Assembly (NCBI GenBank): GCA_031761405.1
Contig: JASEVX010000001.1
Coordinates: forward strand, 198,936,110 to 199,000,109
Source: Serripes groenlandicus
Lineage: Eukaryota; Mollusca; Bivalvia; Cardiida; Cardiidae
Reading direction: 5' to 3'
Length of the DNA: 64,000 nt
Under the pieces are notes generated by a model that saw only the letters and a program-made list of their open reading frames with translations, made no database searches and had not been told where the DNA came from. Shown piece after piece: positions 55,591-64,000 of this stretch. The position numbers and the translations under genes were made by a program. How positions within the stretch are numbered: the stretch's first letter is position 1; each line of letters opens with the position of its first letter.

Positions 55591-57460
55591 GTGCGCTTCA
55601 TGAAAACCTTATATCACGTATTGACGTATCACGTACTTGAGGTGCGCTTCATGAAAACCTACTATCAACGTATGTATACCTGAGGTGTGCTTCATGAAAA
55701 CCTACCATTAACGTATATACTTGAGGTGCGCTTCATGAACCCTACCATTAACGTATATACTTGAGGTGCGCTTCATGAACACCTACCATTAACGTATGTA
55801 TGCTTGAGGTGCGCTTCATGATCACTTACCATTAACGTATGTATACTTGAGGTGCGCTTCATGAAAATCTACCATTAACGTATAGACTTGAGGTGCGCTT
55901 CATGAAAACCTTATATCACGTATTAACATATCACGTACTTGAGGTGCGCTTCATGAAAACCTACTATTAACGTATGTATACCTGAGGTGTGCTTTATGAA
56001 AACCTACCATTAACGTATATACTTGAGGTGCGCTTCATGAAACCCCACCATTAACGTATATACTTGAGGTGCGCTTTATGAACACCTACCATTAACGTAT
56101 GTATACCTGAGGTGCGCTTCATGATCACCTACCATAAACGTATGTATACTTGAGGTGCGCTTCATGAAAATCTACCATTATCTTATATACTTGAGGTGCA
56201 CTTCATGAACACCTACCATTAACGTATGTATACTTGAGGTGCCCTTCATGAAAACCTACCATTAACGTAGGTATACTTGAGGTGCGCTTCATGAACACCT
56301 ACCATTACCGTATGTATACTTGAGGTGCGCTTCATGCAAACCTTATATCACGTATTAACATATCACGTACTTGAGGTGCGCTTCATGAACACCTACCATT
56401 AACGTATGTATACTTGAGGTGCGCTTCATGAACATCTACCATTTGTAATGTTGATATGTATACTTGAGGTGCGCTTCATGAACACCTACCATTAACGCAT
56501 ATATACTTGAGGTACGCTTCATGAACACCTACAAATAACATATGTTAACTTGAGGTACGCTTTATGAACACCTACCATTAACATATGTATACTTGAGGTG
56601 CGCTTCATAAACACCTACCATTTGTAATGTTGACAGAGTAAACGTATGTGTACTTGTGGCGCGCTTCATGAACACCTACCATTAACGTATGTATACTTAA
56701 GGTGCGATTCATGAACATCTACCATTTGTATTGAGGTGCGCTTCATGAACACCTACCATTTGTAATGTTGATATGTATACTTGAGGTTCATGAACACATA
56801 CATTAACGTATGTATACTTGGGTGCGCTTCATGAACACCTACCATTAACGTATGTATACTTGAGGTACGCTTCATGAACACCTACCATTAACGGATGTAT
56901 ACTTGAGGTGCGCTTCATGAACACCTACCATTAACGTATGTATACTTGAGGTGCGCTTCATGAACATGTTGACAGAGTAAACATATATACTGGAGGTGCG
57001 CTTCAGTACGCTTCATGAACACATTCCATTAATGCATGTACACTTGAGGTACGCTTCATGAACACCTACCATTAACGGATGTATACTTGGGGTGCACTTC
57101 ATGAACACCTACCATTAACGGATGTATACTTGAGGTACGCTTCATGAACACCTACCATTAACGTATGTATACTTGAGGTGCGCTTCATGAACATGTTGAC
57201 AGAGTAATCATATATACTTGAGGTGCGCTTCATGAACATCTACAATTGATGTATGTATACTTGAGGTGCGCTTCATGAACACCTACCATTAACGCATATA
57301 TACTTGAGGTACGCTTCATGAACACCTACAATTAACATATGTTAACTTGAGGTACGCATTATGAACACCTACCATTAACATATGTTAACTTGAGGTACGC
57401 TTCATGAACACCTACCATTAACGGATGTATACTTTATGTGCGCTTCATGAAAACCTACCA
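55575..57460 (+). repeat. 43-bp satellite, about 43 copies
   Basis: Unit GTATACTTGAGGTGCGCTTC, ATGAACACCTACCATTAACG, TAT. The 5' third uses ATGAAAACC variants and has a roughly 303-bp higher-order repeat marked by CCTTATATCACGTATT (55606, 55910). Further 3', some units carry inserts such as ATTTGTAATGTTGA and 'CATGTTGACAGAGTAA'. More diverged than its neighbours. Confidence 0.95.
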
Positions 57461-58040
57461 AAATGGTGACAAGTCACTGAGGGATCTAAGAAAATGATTA
57501 ACCTTTCAGCACATGTAGACGCATTGTGTAGAAATTGTTCAAATGAGTTCTCCTTTTGTCACAAGTCAACGAGGGTTCAAACAAGCGACTTGACCCTTAT
57601 ACAAACAATATTGATCAATTTTCCTGCGTTTTACGTCTTATACCGATAGTTTTTTGGGTGGTAGTGAATACTTATAAACGTTTCCGAAGTATTACTAAAT
57701 TAAATATTACAGCATGACACATTTTGAAGAAAACAGAATACTGTCGCGTGAGCAATGCCATATATAGTCATACAACTGCTTACCGATGCACTGACGATAT
57801 AGAATGTGTTGAAAACTACTGAATACAAAGATAATTAAAGAAGGACATTGAACGCTGCTGACATAGGTGTAGAAGAACTATGAAAACTGCGGTCAATAGC
57901 CCTATCGGTCGGCAATTTTCTATCGCTGCATCAACATATGTCTGCAAATTCTTTATATTTTAATATTGCGGGAATATAGAAGGAAACTTTACTGGTCAGC
58001 TATATTTATTATACTATATAAACTGCTGACCGATTATATG
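57461..58040. other. Spacer with a MITE trace and a duplicated segment
   Basis: 57500-57565 is a worn MITE end. 57770-57905 (GATATAGAATGTGTTGAAAA, TAAAGAAGGACATTGAAC, AAAACTGCGGTCAATAGCCC) is a diverged direct copy of 59655-59790, just upstream of the NUPR1-like gene. Confidence 0.6.
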
Positions 58041-58074
58041 TAATATGTATAACACAAGAAACCGCTGAAGACGG

Positions 58075-58345
58075 TAAGGCCGGATTGTCGGCAATTTGAC
58101 CTTGAAAATCGACAAACCAAGGTCAAGGTCAAAGTAACCATAGAAATCAATAGAACTTGTTACTGGTTACCTTCAGGCAAAGTTTCAAGTTTGTAACCCT
58201 TTCCAGTGCTGAGATTGCCTCAACCTGAAACTTTAACCGATTTTGCCTCAACCTGAAACTTAACCAAAATGTTGACGGACAGACAGACAGACGGACGGAC
58301 AGACAGACATCGCCAATCTATAGACCGTAATTGCTAGAGCAATCC
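58075..58345 (+). repeat. Dispersed repeat with GACGGACAGAC tail
   Basis: Contains CAAGGTCAAGGTCAAAGTAA, 'TTTCAAGTTTGTAACCCTTT', AACCAAAATGTTGACGGACA, (GACA)n and CATCGCCAATCTATAGACCG. Partial copies follow at 59155-59340, 59340-59425 and 59440-59652, with (ACAG)n microsatellites at 59172-59240 and 59382-59408. Confidence 0.75.
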
Positions 58346-58349
58346 AGCC

Positions 58350-59155
58350 AAAAACTGTTGAAAGCAAATTAAAACACAATTTGCTGTGATATAACTATTA
58401 AAATATTGAAAGCAAATTAAAACGCAAGTTGATGTGATATAACTATAAAACTGTTGAAAGCGGAGTAAAACGCAATTTGCTGTGATATAACTATATAAAT
58501 GTTGAAAGCAAATTAAAACGCAATTTGCAGTGATATAACTATAAAACTGTTGAAATCAAATTAAAACGAAAGTTGCCATGATATAACTATAAAACTTTTG
58601 AAAGCAAATAAAAACGCAAGTTGCCATGATAAAACTTTAAAACTTTTGAAAGTAAATTAAAACACAAGTTGATATAACTATAAAACTGTTGAAAGCAAAT
58701 TAAAACGCAAGTTGCCGTGATATAACTGTTAAACTGTTGAAAGGGGAGTAAAATGCAATTTGCTGTGATATAACTATATAACTGTTGAAAGCAAATTAAA
58801 ACGCAATTTGCAGTGATATAACTATAAAACTGTTGAAAGCAAATTAATACGCAAGTTGTCGTGATATAACTATAAAACTGTTGAAATCAAATTAAAACGA
58901 AAGTTGCCATGATATAACTATAAAACTGTTGAAAGCAAATAAAAATGCAAATTGCCATGATAAAACTATAAAACTGTTGAAAGCAAATTAAAACACAAGT
59001 TGATATAACTATAAAACTGTTGAAAGCCAATTAAAATGCGAGTTGCCGTGATATAACTATAAAACTGTTGAAAGCAAATTAAAACGCAAGTTGCCGTGAT
59101 ATAACTATAAAACTGTAGAAAGCAAATTAAAACGCAAGTTGCTGTGATGTAACTT
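58350..59155 (+). repeat. 48-bp satellite derived from a SINE tail, about 17 copies
   Basis: Unit CTGTTGAAAGCAAATTAAAA, CGCAAGTTGCCGTGATATAA, CTATAAAA. The SINE tail elsewhere reads GCCGTGATATAACTGAAAAA, TTGTTGAAAGCGGCGTAAAA, so one satellite unit is one SINE tail end joined to the next. The array is embedded between two copies of the GACGGACAGAC-tailed repeat. Confidence 0.9.
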
Positions 59156-59168
59156 TAACCAAAATGTT

Positions 59169-59216
<48 letters not shown>

Positions 59217-59806
59217 CACAGAAGACAGACAGACAGACAGACGGGCAATAGCAACATGAAGGTCAAGAGTTATCATGGAAATCAAAAGAACATGTTAGTG
59301 GCTACACACAGCCCAATTTTCAAGTTTGTAGCTCTTTCAATGTCCGAGATTTTGCTTCAACCAGAAACTTTAACCAAAATGTTGACGGACAGACAGACAG
59401 ACAGACGGGCAATAGCAAGGTGAAGGTGAAGAGTTATCATGGAAGTCAAAAGAACATGTTAGTGGCTACACACAGAGCAATTTTCAAGTTTGTAGCTCTT
59501 TCCATGTCTGAGATTTTGCTTAACCAGAAACTTTAACCATTTTGCCTAACCTGAAACTTTAACCAAAATGTTGACGGACAGACAGACAGACAGACAGACG
59601 GACAGACGGACATCGCCAATCTATAGACCGGAATTGCTTGAGCAATCCGGCCAATAAAACTGCTGACCGATTAGCTGGCGATATAGAATGTGCTGAAAAG
59701 GTAAAGAAGGACATTAAAAACTGCTGACGATATATGTATGTATAGGTAAAGAAGAACTTGGAAAACTGCGGACACTAGCCCATCTATATTGAGATATAAA
59801 TAACTC

Positions 59807-59922
59807 TTGCGTAACTTTTCACCAATCAGATTATCAGGTCGGTGAACTGTAGTCACATGGCACACAAGTTATAAATATTCGACCAATCAACATTCAAGGC
59901 TACATAAACAGTAGTCACATGA
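59807..59922 (+). promoter_or_regulatory. Putative promoter of the NUPR1-like gene with a duplicated module
   Basis: TTGCGTAA (59807-59814) fits a C/EBP or related bZIP site. CCAATCA occurs at 59822 and 59883, and GTAGTCACATG (an E-box of the CACATG type) at 59849 and 59911. The CCAAT-to-E-box arrangement is therefore repeated about 61 bp apart. TA-rich candidates TTATAAATA (59869) and TACATAAACA (59901) could position Pol II. NUPR1 is known in vertebrates as a stress-induced gene with bZIP input (ATF4, C/EBP), which makes this layout plausible. No transcription start can be read from sequence alone. Confidence 0.5.
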
Positions 59923-60052
59923 TCTGCAGGTACTGAAAGCAAGTCGTAAACAGATAACAAAAACAGCTGGGACGTGGCAGACAAGTAATATCTTTATTGT
60001 ACATTTCATAAATAACGTGATTAAACAATACTTTTCGGGGAGGTATTGAAAA

Positions 60053-60271
60053 ATGTCGAATGCAAAAGAAAATGTGAAAGAAAATGCGCCTGACAAGGAA
60101 TACATGGATGAGTATGAGGACTACAACATAGAGCAAGATAAGTTTGTTGGGCACGGCGGCAAGGGCCGAAGTAAGAAAGAAGTGGAGCAGCAGCACCATA
60201 CTGAGCCAGGTGGTAACACCAGGAAAAACGTGCAGAAACTGATGAACAATGCTGCGAACCAGAAGAAATAG
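60053..60271 (+). CDS. NUPR1: NUPR1/p8-like nuclear stress protein
   Basis: 72 residues, ATG in good context (A at -3). Residues 1-33 are acidic and disordered-looking, with a tyrosine-rich patch MDEYEDYNIEQDKFVG. Residues 34-65 are basic: GHGGKGRSKKEVEQQHH, then TEPGGNTRKNVQKLMNN. This matches the family pattern GG(R/K)KGR(T/S)K(K/R)E...PGG..RK.V.KL.N of the phospho-p8 DNA-binding family. KGRSKK is a likely part of a nuclear localisation signal. Human NUPR1 is 82 residues, so the length fits. In vertebrates these small intrinsically disordered chromatin-associated proteins are induced by ER, nutrient and oxidative stress and act as transcriptional co-regulators in the nucleus. The whole coding sequence lies in one exon, and a GTAAGT donor follows seven bases after the stop. 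Function here is inferred from the family. It is the only convincing host gene in the window. Confidence 0.87.
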   Translation: MSNAKENVKENAPDKEYMDEYEDYNIEQDKFVGHGGKGRSKKEVEQQHHTEPGGNTRKNVQKLMNNAANQKK

Positions 60272-60817
60272 ACACAATGTAAGTAATTATAGGTATTTTG
60301 ACGCTGTAACTAGATTGTCAGTGTGTTTTTATAACCGATTTCATGATCATAATATTATACGCATATAGTATAACATGACTCAGAGACACACTATGTTTAT
60401 ATGTCACTGCATGGCTGCAGATGGAACACAATGTTGGGACAATTGCAAAAGTGAATATAAGCTTTCAGTGATAAAGGAAGACTTTGTTGATATTGAGCGA
60501 TGTATTTTTGCTTTTGCAATAATGTGTTCAAAAGTCGTCTGCATGTGCAAAGAGCTAGAAGTATACTTTAAAATATAGTGTTTATCATCGTCATAACCTC
60601 GGGTCATTTCATACATGTAGACTGAAAGGTTTATTCAAAACCAATGTAACTTCCTCTTGCTGTACTTCATTTTGTTTGGAAATTAACTCATTCCTTGATA
60701 TAGATTCCTTTTGACACCTTCAACCAGCATTTATTTAAAACAATTGTAGTATTAACAAGGAGAATTGCTCCCCTCTATCTATGTTTATTTTTTGACATTT
60801 TTTTCCCGAGATGTATT

Positions 60818-61005
60818 ATAACCCTTTCCCACATATAGGCGCTTTTTGACATCTCTGCAGCAGATGACTTTTTCTCCTTTTGCCACAATGTTTTCCAACC
60901 TTTTTCAGTAATTGTACCTTCATTTATAGAGATTTCACATCCTTTTGCCATTATGTTTTTTGAAGTCATCTGCTGCAGATTTTATTGTATGTGGGAAAGG
61001 GTTAA
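60818..61005. mobile_element. TTAA-family MITE with a collapsed centre
   Basis: TATAACCCTTTCCCACATAT to ATGTGGGAAAGGGTTAA. The left stem arm is deleted: GCAGCAGATGAC runs directly into TTTTTCTCCTTTTGCCACAA. Confidence 0.8.
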
Positions 61006-61059
61006 GCAGAGTACAGATAGGCAACATTTTAATAGTTTGATGGTAGTGTAATTTTACCC

Positions 61060-61345
61060 CTCCCCACTTGCAGAAGACTTTTGAAAACTTTGTGCCAAAA
61101 TCTCAAAATTAAAAAATAAATTATTGTCGAACAGTTGAAAACATTGTGCCAAATGGAGAAATCCAGGTACCAGTATCGTAAAAGTTAGAAAAGAAAAAGA
61201 TTTCTCTTTTTACTAAAACATCAATTATAAGTAAATAGTGAACAATTTTTTTTAAATTTTTACGATACTGGTACTGGTATTTCTCCATTTGCCACAATGT
61301 TTTCAACTGTTCAACAATAATTTATTTTTTGATTTTGAGATTTTA
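61060..61345. repeat. Long inverted repeat, about 82-bp arms, derived from a MITE
   Basis: Arm 1 (about 61107-61189) contains AACAGTTGAAAACATTGTGC, CAAATGGAGAAAT and ACCAGTATCGTAAAA. Arm 2 (about 61258-61345) is its inverse (TTTACGATACTGGT, ATTTCTCCATTTGCCACAAT, GTTTTCAACTGTT). The loop is about 70 bp. The MITE stem motif is nested in each arm, so a half-MITE appears to have been copied to the opposite strand. If the intron is transcribed this would fold into a long hairpin RNA. Confidence 0.85.
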
Positions 61346-61398
61346 CCTTATAATTATTGTATGTATCTCTTGAAAAGTACCAATTACATGTTTGTTCC

Positions 61399-61629
61399 TT
61401 AACCCTTTCCCTCATATAGACTCATTCTGACGCCTCTGCAGCAGTCTACTTTTTGAAAACATAGTGACAAAAGAATAAATTGCTCAAAACGAGCAATTTC
61501 TCCTTTTGCCACAATGTTTTCCTCTTTTAGTCATAGGTTATCCATTCAATTATAGAGATTTTCTACTTTTTGACAAAATATGTTCGAAGTCGTCTGCTGC
61601 AGAATTTTTCGTATGAGGGAAAGGGTTAA
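61399..61629. mobile_element. Young full-length TTAA MITE in the gene's intron
   Basis: 231 bp, TTAACCCTTTCCCTCATATA to GTATGAGGGAAAGGGTTAA, stem tip GCTC/GAGC. The left subterminal motif has a change (GCAGCAGTCTAC). Confidence 0.9.
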
Positions 61630-61902
61630 GGACCTTCATATTATAATTTTGGGTTATAGACAGTAACATAGCTACATATAGGCCCTAAAGGTCAGGCCTA
61701 GAAAATGACCCAATTGCAATGGCCCAAAAATGAAATAGAAAATGGAGGCATACTATGGTAAGGGATCCTCCCAGATTGTAACTGTTAAATTATATTCCCA
61801 AAAGAATGTCTAGGGCTTATGCCCCCAGCAAATCTACAACTTCATTTTCAGCCCAGCTCCGCCACTGATAGTTGTCGATAGTTGATGTCTTCACCAAGAT
61901 AA

Positions 61903-62285
61903 CGCCCGGTAGCTCTGTCGGTAGCGATGCGGGCTGTCAATCCATGGGTTGTGAGTTTGAACCCCAGCTCAGCCAACATGCTTTCTGACGTTTGACAAAA
62001 GTCACTGGACAAGCGTCATTTATCTTTCACCAATGGGTTGTGAGTTCGAACCCCATCATAGCCAATATTCTTTCCGACGTTTGTCAAAAGTCAATGTGAC
62101 AAGCGTCATTCATCTTTCACCAATGGGCTTACAGTCTATGTGGAAAAGCAGCCAGCTGCTTGGAAAGTATGTTGTGTGGTGTACTGGTGTGAGCAAACTA
62201 GGAAAGATAATGAGTAAGTGAACTGGACGCCGTGATATGACTGAAAAATTGTTGAAACCAGCGTTAAACCCCAATCAATCAATCA
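61903..62285 (+). mobile_element. tRNA-derived SINE with internal duplication
   Basis: Head CGCCCGGTAGCTCTGTCGGT (A box) and 'GTGAGTTTGAACCCCAGC' (B box), then core CTTTCTGACGTTTGACAAAA. The core plus B box (CACCAATGGGTTGTGAGTTC, GAACCCCATC, CTTTCCGACG) is then repeated before the tail GAACTGGACGCCGTGATATG, ending AATCAATCAATCA. The duplication could come from template switching between two SINE RNAs at CAATGG(G). Confidence 0.85.
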
Positions 62286-62331
62286 TGAAGAAAACATTTT
62301 TTTTCCAAAGTTGATTCTTGTATTCTTTCAG

Positions 62332-62576
62332 ATGATGAAGCTACAGACACAGAAAGATGGAGCTCTCATCAACTTCTTGGAATAGTTAATATGGACTTGG
62401 AATTTGCTCATGCGGAATATGGATTAACGTTTATTGAAAAGCATTTTTGGTGCAGGGATATGCTGATATGTACCCTAGCGAGGGAGAATTATTGAGTCGA
62501 GACAGAGCTCCAGTAAAGATTGATGCAATCATTGTTTTTACTAGTGAACAGGCATGATTAAAATGATACTTTAACC
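62332..62576 (+). other. Probable 3'UTR exon and poly(A) signal of the NUPR1-like gene
   Basis: It begins ATGATGAAGCTACAGACACA after the CAG acceptor. Composition is unlike the repeats around it and no known repeat is present. ATTAAA at 62557-62562 is the common variant polyadenylation signal. The expected cleavage zone falls at the edge of the hAT-like MITE starting at 62577. Confidence 0.5.
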
Positions 62577-62768
62577 CAGAGGTCTAGATAAGGGGCGTTT
62601 TGCATGTTCTAAAATCTTTATTTGACCCTCTAACCCTATATTGTGGGTACTCAAAAGAATCGTCTCAGTGAGATGATTCTTTTGAGTACCCACACCATGG
62701 GGTTTTCTTTAATAATAAGAGAAATTGTGGGAAAAAGAGATGAATTCCCCTCCTTATCTTGACCTCTG
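62577..62768. mobile_element. Intact hAT-like palindromic MITE
   Basis: 192 bp. It begins CAGAGGTCTAGATAAGG and ends CCTTATCTTGACCTCTG. A perfect 8-bp target duplication, CTTTAACC, lies at 62569-62576 and 62769-62776. The centre is a near-perfect palindrome (CCATATTGTGGGTACTC-type arm, AAAAGAATCGTCTCA, GATGATTCTTTTGAGTACCC). Eight-bp duplication and CAGAG ends support a hAT-type element. Related copies: 1289, 9238, 63858. Confidence 0.88.
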
Positions 62769-62770
62769 CT

Positions 62771-62944
62771 TTAACCCTATCCCACATACAATAAGTTTAC
62801 TGCAGATGACTTTCAATATACATCTTGGCAAATATATGGATATTCTATAAATAAAAGTATAATAATTGAATAAAATTGAAAACATTGTGACAAAAGGAGA
62901 AAGGTGTCTGCGCCAAAACGTATCCACATGTGGGAAAGGGTTAA
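62771..62944. mobile_element. TTAA-family MITE, target of the hAT-like MITE
   Basis: TTAACCCTATCCCACATACA to CACATGTGGGAAAGGGTTAA, with the right stem arm and interior deleted after 'CAAAAGGAGAAAGGTGTC'. The neighbouring hAT-like element inserted across its left TTAA. Confidence 0.8.
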
Positions 62945-63503
62945 GACATTTGCCTTGGAAACATTTATAATATCTAGAAAATTCCAAGGACAGTTTTGAT
63001 AAAACATTTGGACACATTTTGAGGAATGAAGAACTTGCTCGGTTCTAGCTATTTCTCATGTTCCCAACACGTTTTTAGAAATCGTTTGCTGCAGAAGACT
63101 TGGATATTGTCTGCATCTTGGAAAGAGCTCATTCAGTCCTGGATGATAATAGTTACTAGTTCTGTGGCCTTTTGCCAGTATTTCTTTTTTTATTCAATTT
63201 CATTTTGGCCAGATTCCATTTGCAACAAGCATGACATTTCAATAACAAAAAAATCTTTTGGTGCTTGTGAACAAAGTATTTACATCATTAAATTGTTGAT
63301 GTTAAAGAATTGATACTGTGTTATTTAAAACCTACAACAATGAGTTAAATTTGAATTTTGTTTACGTTTAAATTTTTGCCTGTCGATCGTCGGCTTTGTT
63401 TTGAAAATATGTTTTGAATAATGTATCTGCAATTTACATTCCATAATATATAGATGAAACTATGTCGCGTCTGAAAGAAAATGGGTCATTGCAATAAAGT
63501 GTG
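62945..63503. other. Spacer, no gene seen
   Basis: A worn MITE end at 63020-63125 ('GAAATCGTTTGCTGCAGAAG'). The 95-codon frame at 63026-63313 has no recognised domain. Confidence 0.45.
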
Positions 63504-63733
63504 TTAACCCTTTCCCTCATATAGACGCTTTCTGACGCCTCTGCAACAGACGGCTTTTTGAAAACATAGTGACAAAAGAAGAAATTGCACAAAACGTGCA
63601 ATTTCTCCTTTTGCCACAATGTTTTCCACTTTTCGTCATAGGTTATTCATTCAATTATGGAGATTTTCTATGTTTGGACGAAATACGTTCAAAGTCGTCT
63701 GCTGCAGAATTGTCATATGAGGGAAAGGGTTAA
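63504..63733. mobile_element. Young full-length TTAA MITE
   Basis: 230 bp, TTAA at both ends, stem tip GCAC/GTGC, near identical to 9508-9737 and 29914-30143. Confidence 0.92.
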
Positions 63734-63857
63734 CAAAGTGATAATAAGTGGAAATAAACAAGGCTATTTTGTTTTTTTGTAACCAGTGTTTGTCCTTGAA
63801 TTTGTATGTTATGGGTACTGACGAATTATCTCAAACAATAAAAACCCACAACATAAA

Positions 63858-64000
63858 CCAGGGCCCCAGGTAAGGGTAAACCTTATATTGGGGGTACTTT
63901 TAAGAATCAGCTCACTGAGAAGATTCCTTTGAATCCCCACACTATAGGGTTAAATGACTTAAAAGCCAACAACAAATCTGCAGCGGACAGCTTTGAAAAC
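63858..64000. mobile_element. hAT-like MITE relic, then a MITE cut by the window edge
   Basis: 63885-63952 carries the palindromic core (ATTGGGGGTACTTTTAAGAA / GATTCCTTTGAATCCCCACA). From about 63965 AACAAATCTGCAGCGGACAG is a TTAA-family left subterminal region that continues beyond the window. Confidence 0.65.

Larger units (their letters stand above)
60279..62331 (+). other. Probable 3'UTR intron of the NUPR1-like gene
   Basis: It opens GTAAGTAATT and closes with a pyrimidine-rich TTCTTGTATTCTTTCAG. It contains two TTAA MITEs (60818-61005, 61399-61629), a long inverted repeat (61099-61345) and a SINE (61903-62285). An intron downstream of the stop codon by 7 bases is too close to trigger classical nonsense-mediated decay. 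Confidence 0.65.

Noticed and set aside
59887..60277. Minus-strand frames of 72, 84 and 120 codons opposite the NUPR1-like gene
   Set aside because: They overlap the recognised coding sequence antisense and carry no domain; the plus-strand frame has the family signature.

Overview
This window is AT-rich, repeat-saturated nuclear DNA from an animal, most likely a bivalve mollusc. The evidence is the repeat repertoire. It holds tRNA-headed SINEs ending in a CGTGATAT(A/G)ACTGAAAAATTG-type tail and (ATCA)n or (AAAC)n, and several dispersed families I recognise from bivalve genomes: 'CTAGTGACCTAGTTTTTGACC', 'CTAAGTGTGACCTTGACC', 'GGGTCACCCAAGGAA' and 'GCCTTTGGCTCAGGTGA'. There are no operons, ribosome binding sites, rRNA genes or intact tRNA genes. 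Species cannot be fixed from sequence alone.

Only one protein gene is well supported: a 72-residue NUPR1/p8-type nuclear stress protein at 60053-60271 (+). It has a promoter-like region with a duplicated CCAAT plus CACATG module at 59807-59922. A GTAAGT donor lies seven bases after the stop, a plausible 3'UTR exon starts at 62332, and an ATTAAA signal lies at 62557. A decayed Tc1-type transposase lies at 38228-38814.

Regions. 0.1-9 kb: spacer with SINEs, old palindromic MITEs and a 64-bp minisatellite. 9.2-16 kb: dense MITEs of one family, with a 27-bp array. 16.7-25.6 kb: bivalve dispersed repeats, with a hAT-like element nested in a SINE nested in a repeat block. 26.4-27.3 kb: a tandem TRIM-type LTR array. 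27.4-34 kb: more MITEs. 34.2-39.3 kb: degraded SINEs, an inverted pair of long-TIR elements, and the Tc1 relic. 39.7-42.7 kb: a 41-bp satellite. 43-45.3 kb: MITEs. 45.8-59.2 kb: a satellite cluster with periods 48/232, 42, 48, 54, 43 and 48 bp. 59.7-62.6 kb: the NUPR1-like gene. 62.6-64 kb: more MITEs.

The dominant actor is a roughly 230-bp palindromic MITE family bounded by TTAA and starting TTAACCCTTTCCC (piggyBac-like by TSD and TIR). It has around sixty full or partial copies, some nested in each other. Two satellites are visibly made from its ends: the 41-bp array from the right end and the 27-bp array from the left end. Another satellite is made from a SINE tail and one probably from a tRNA-like SINE head. 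The main biological theme is transposon ends turning into satellite DNA around a small stress-response gene.
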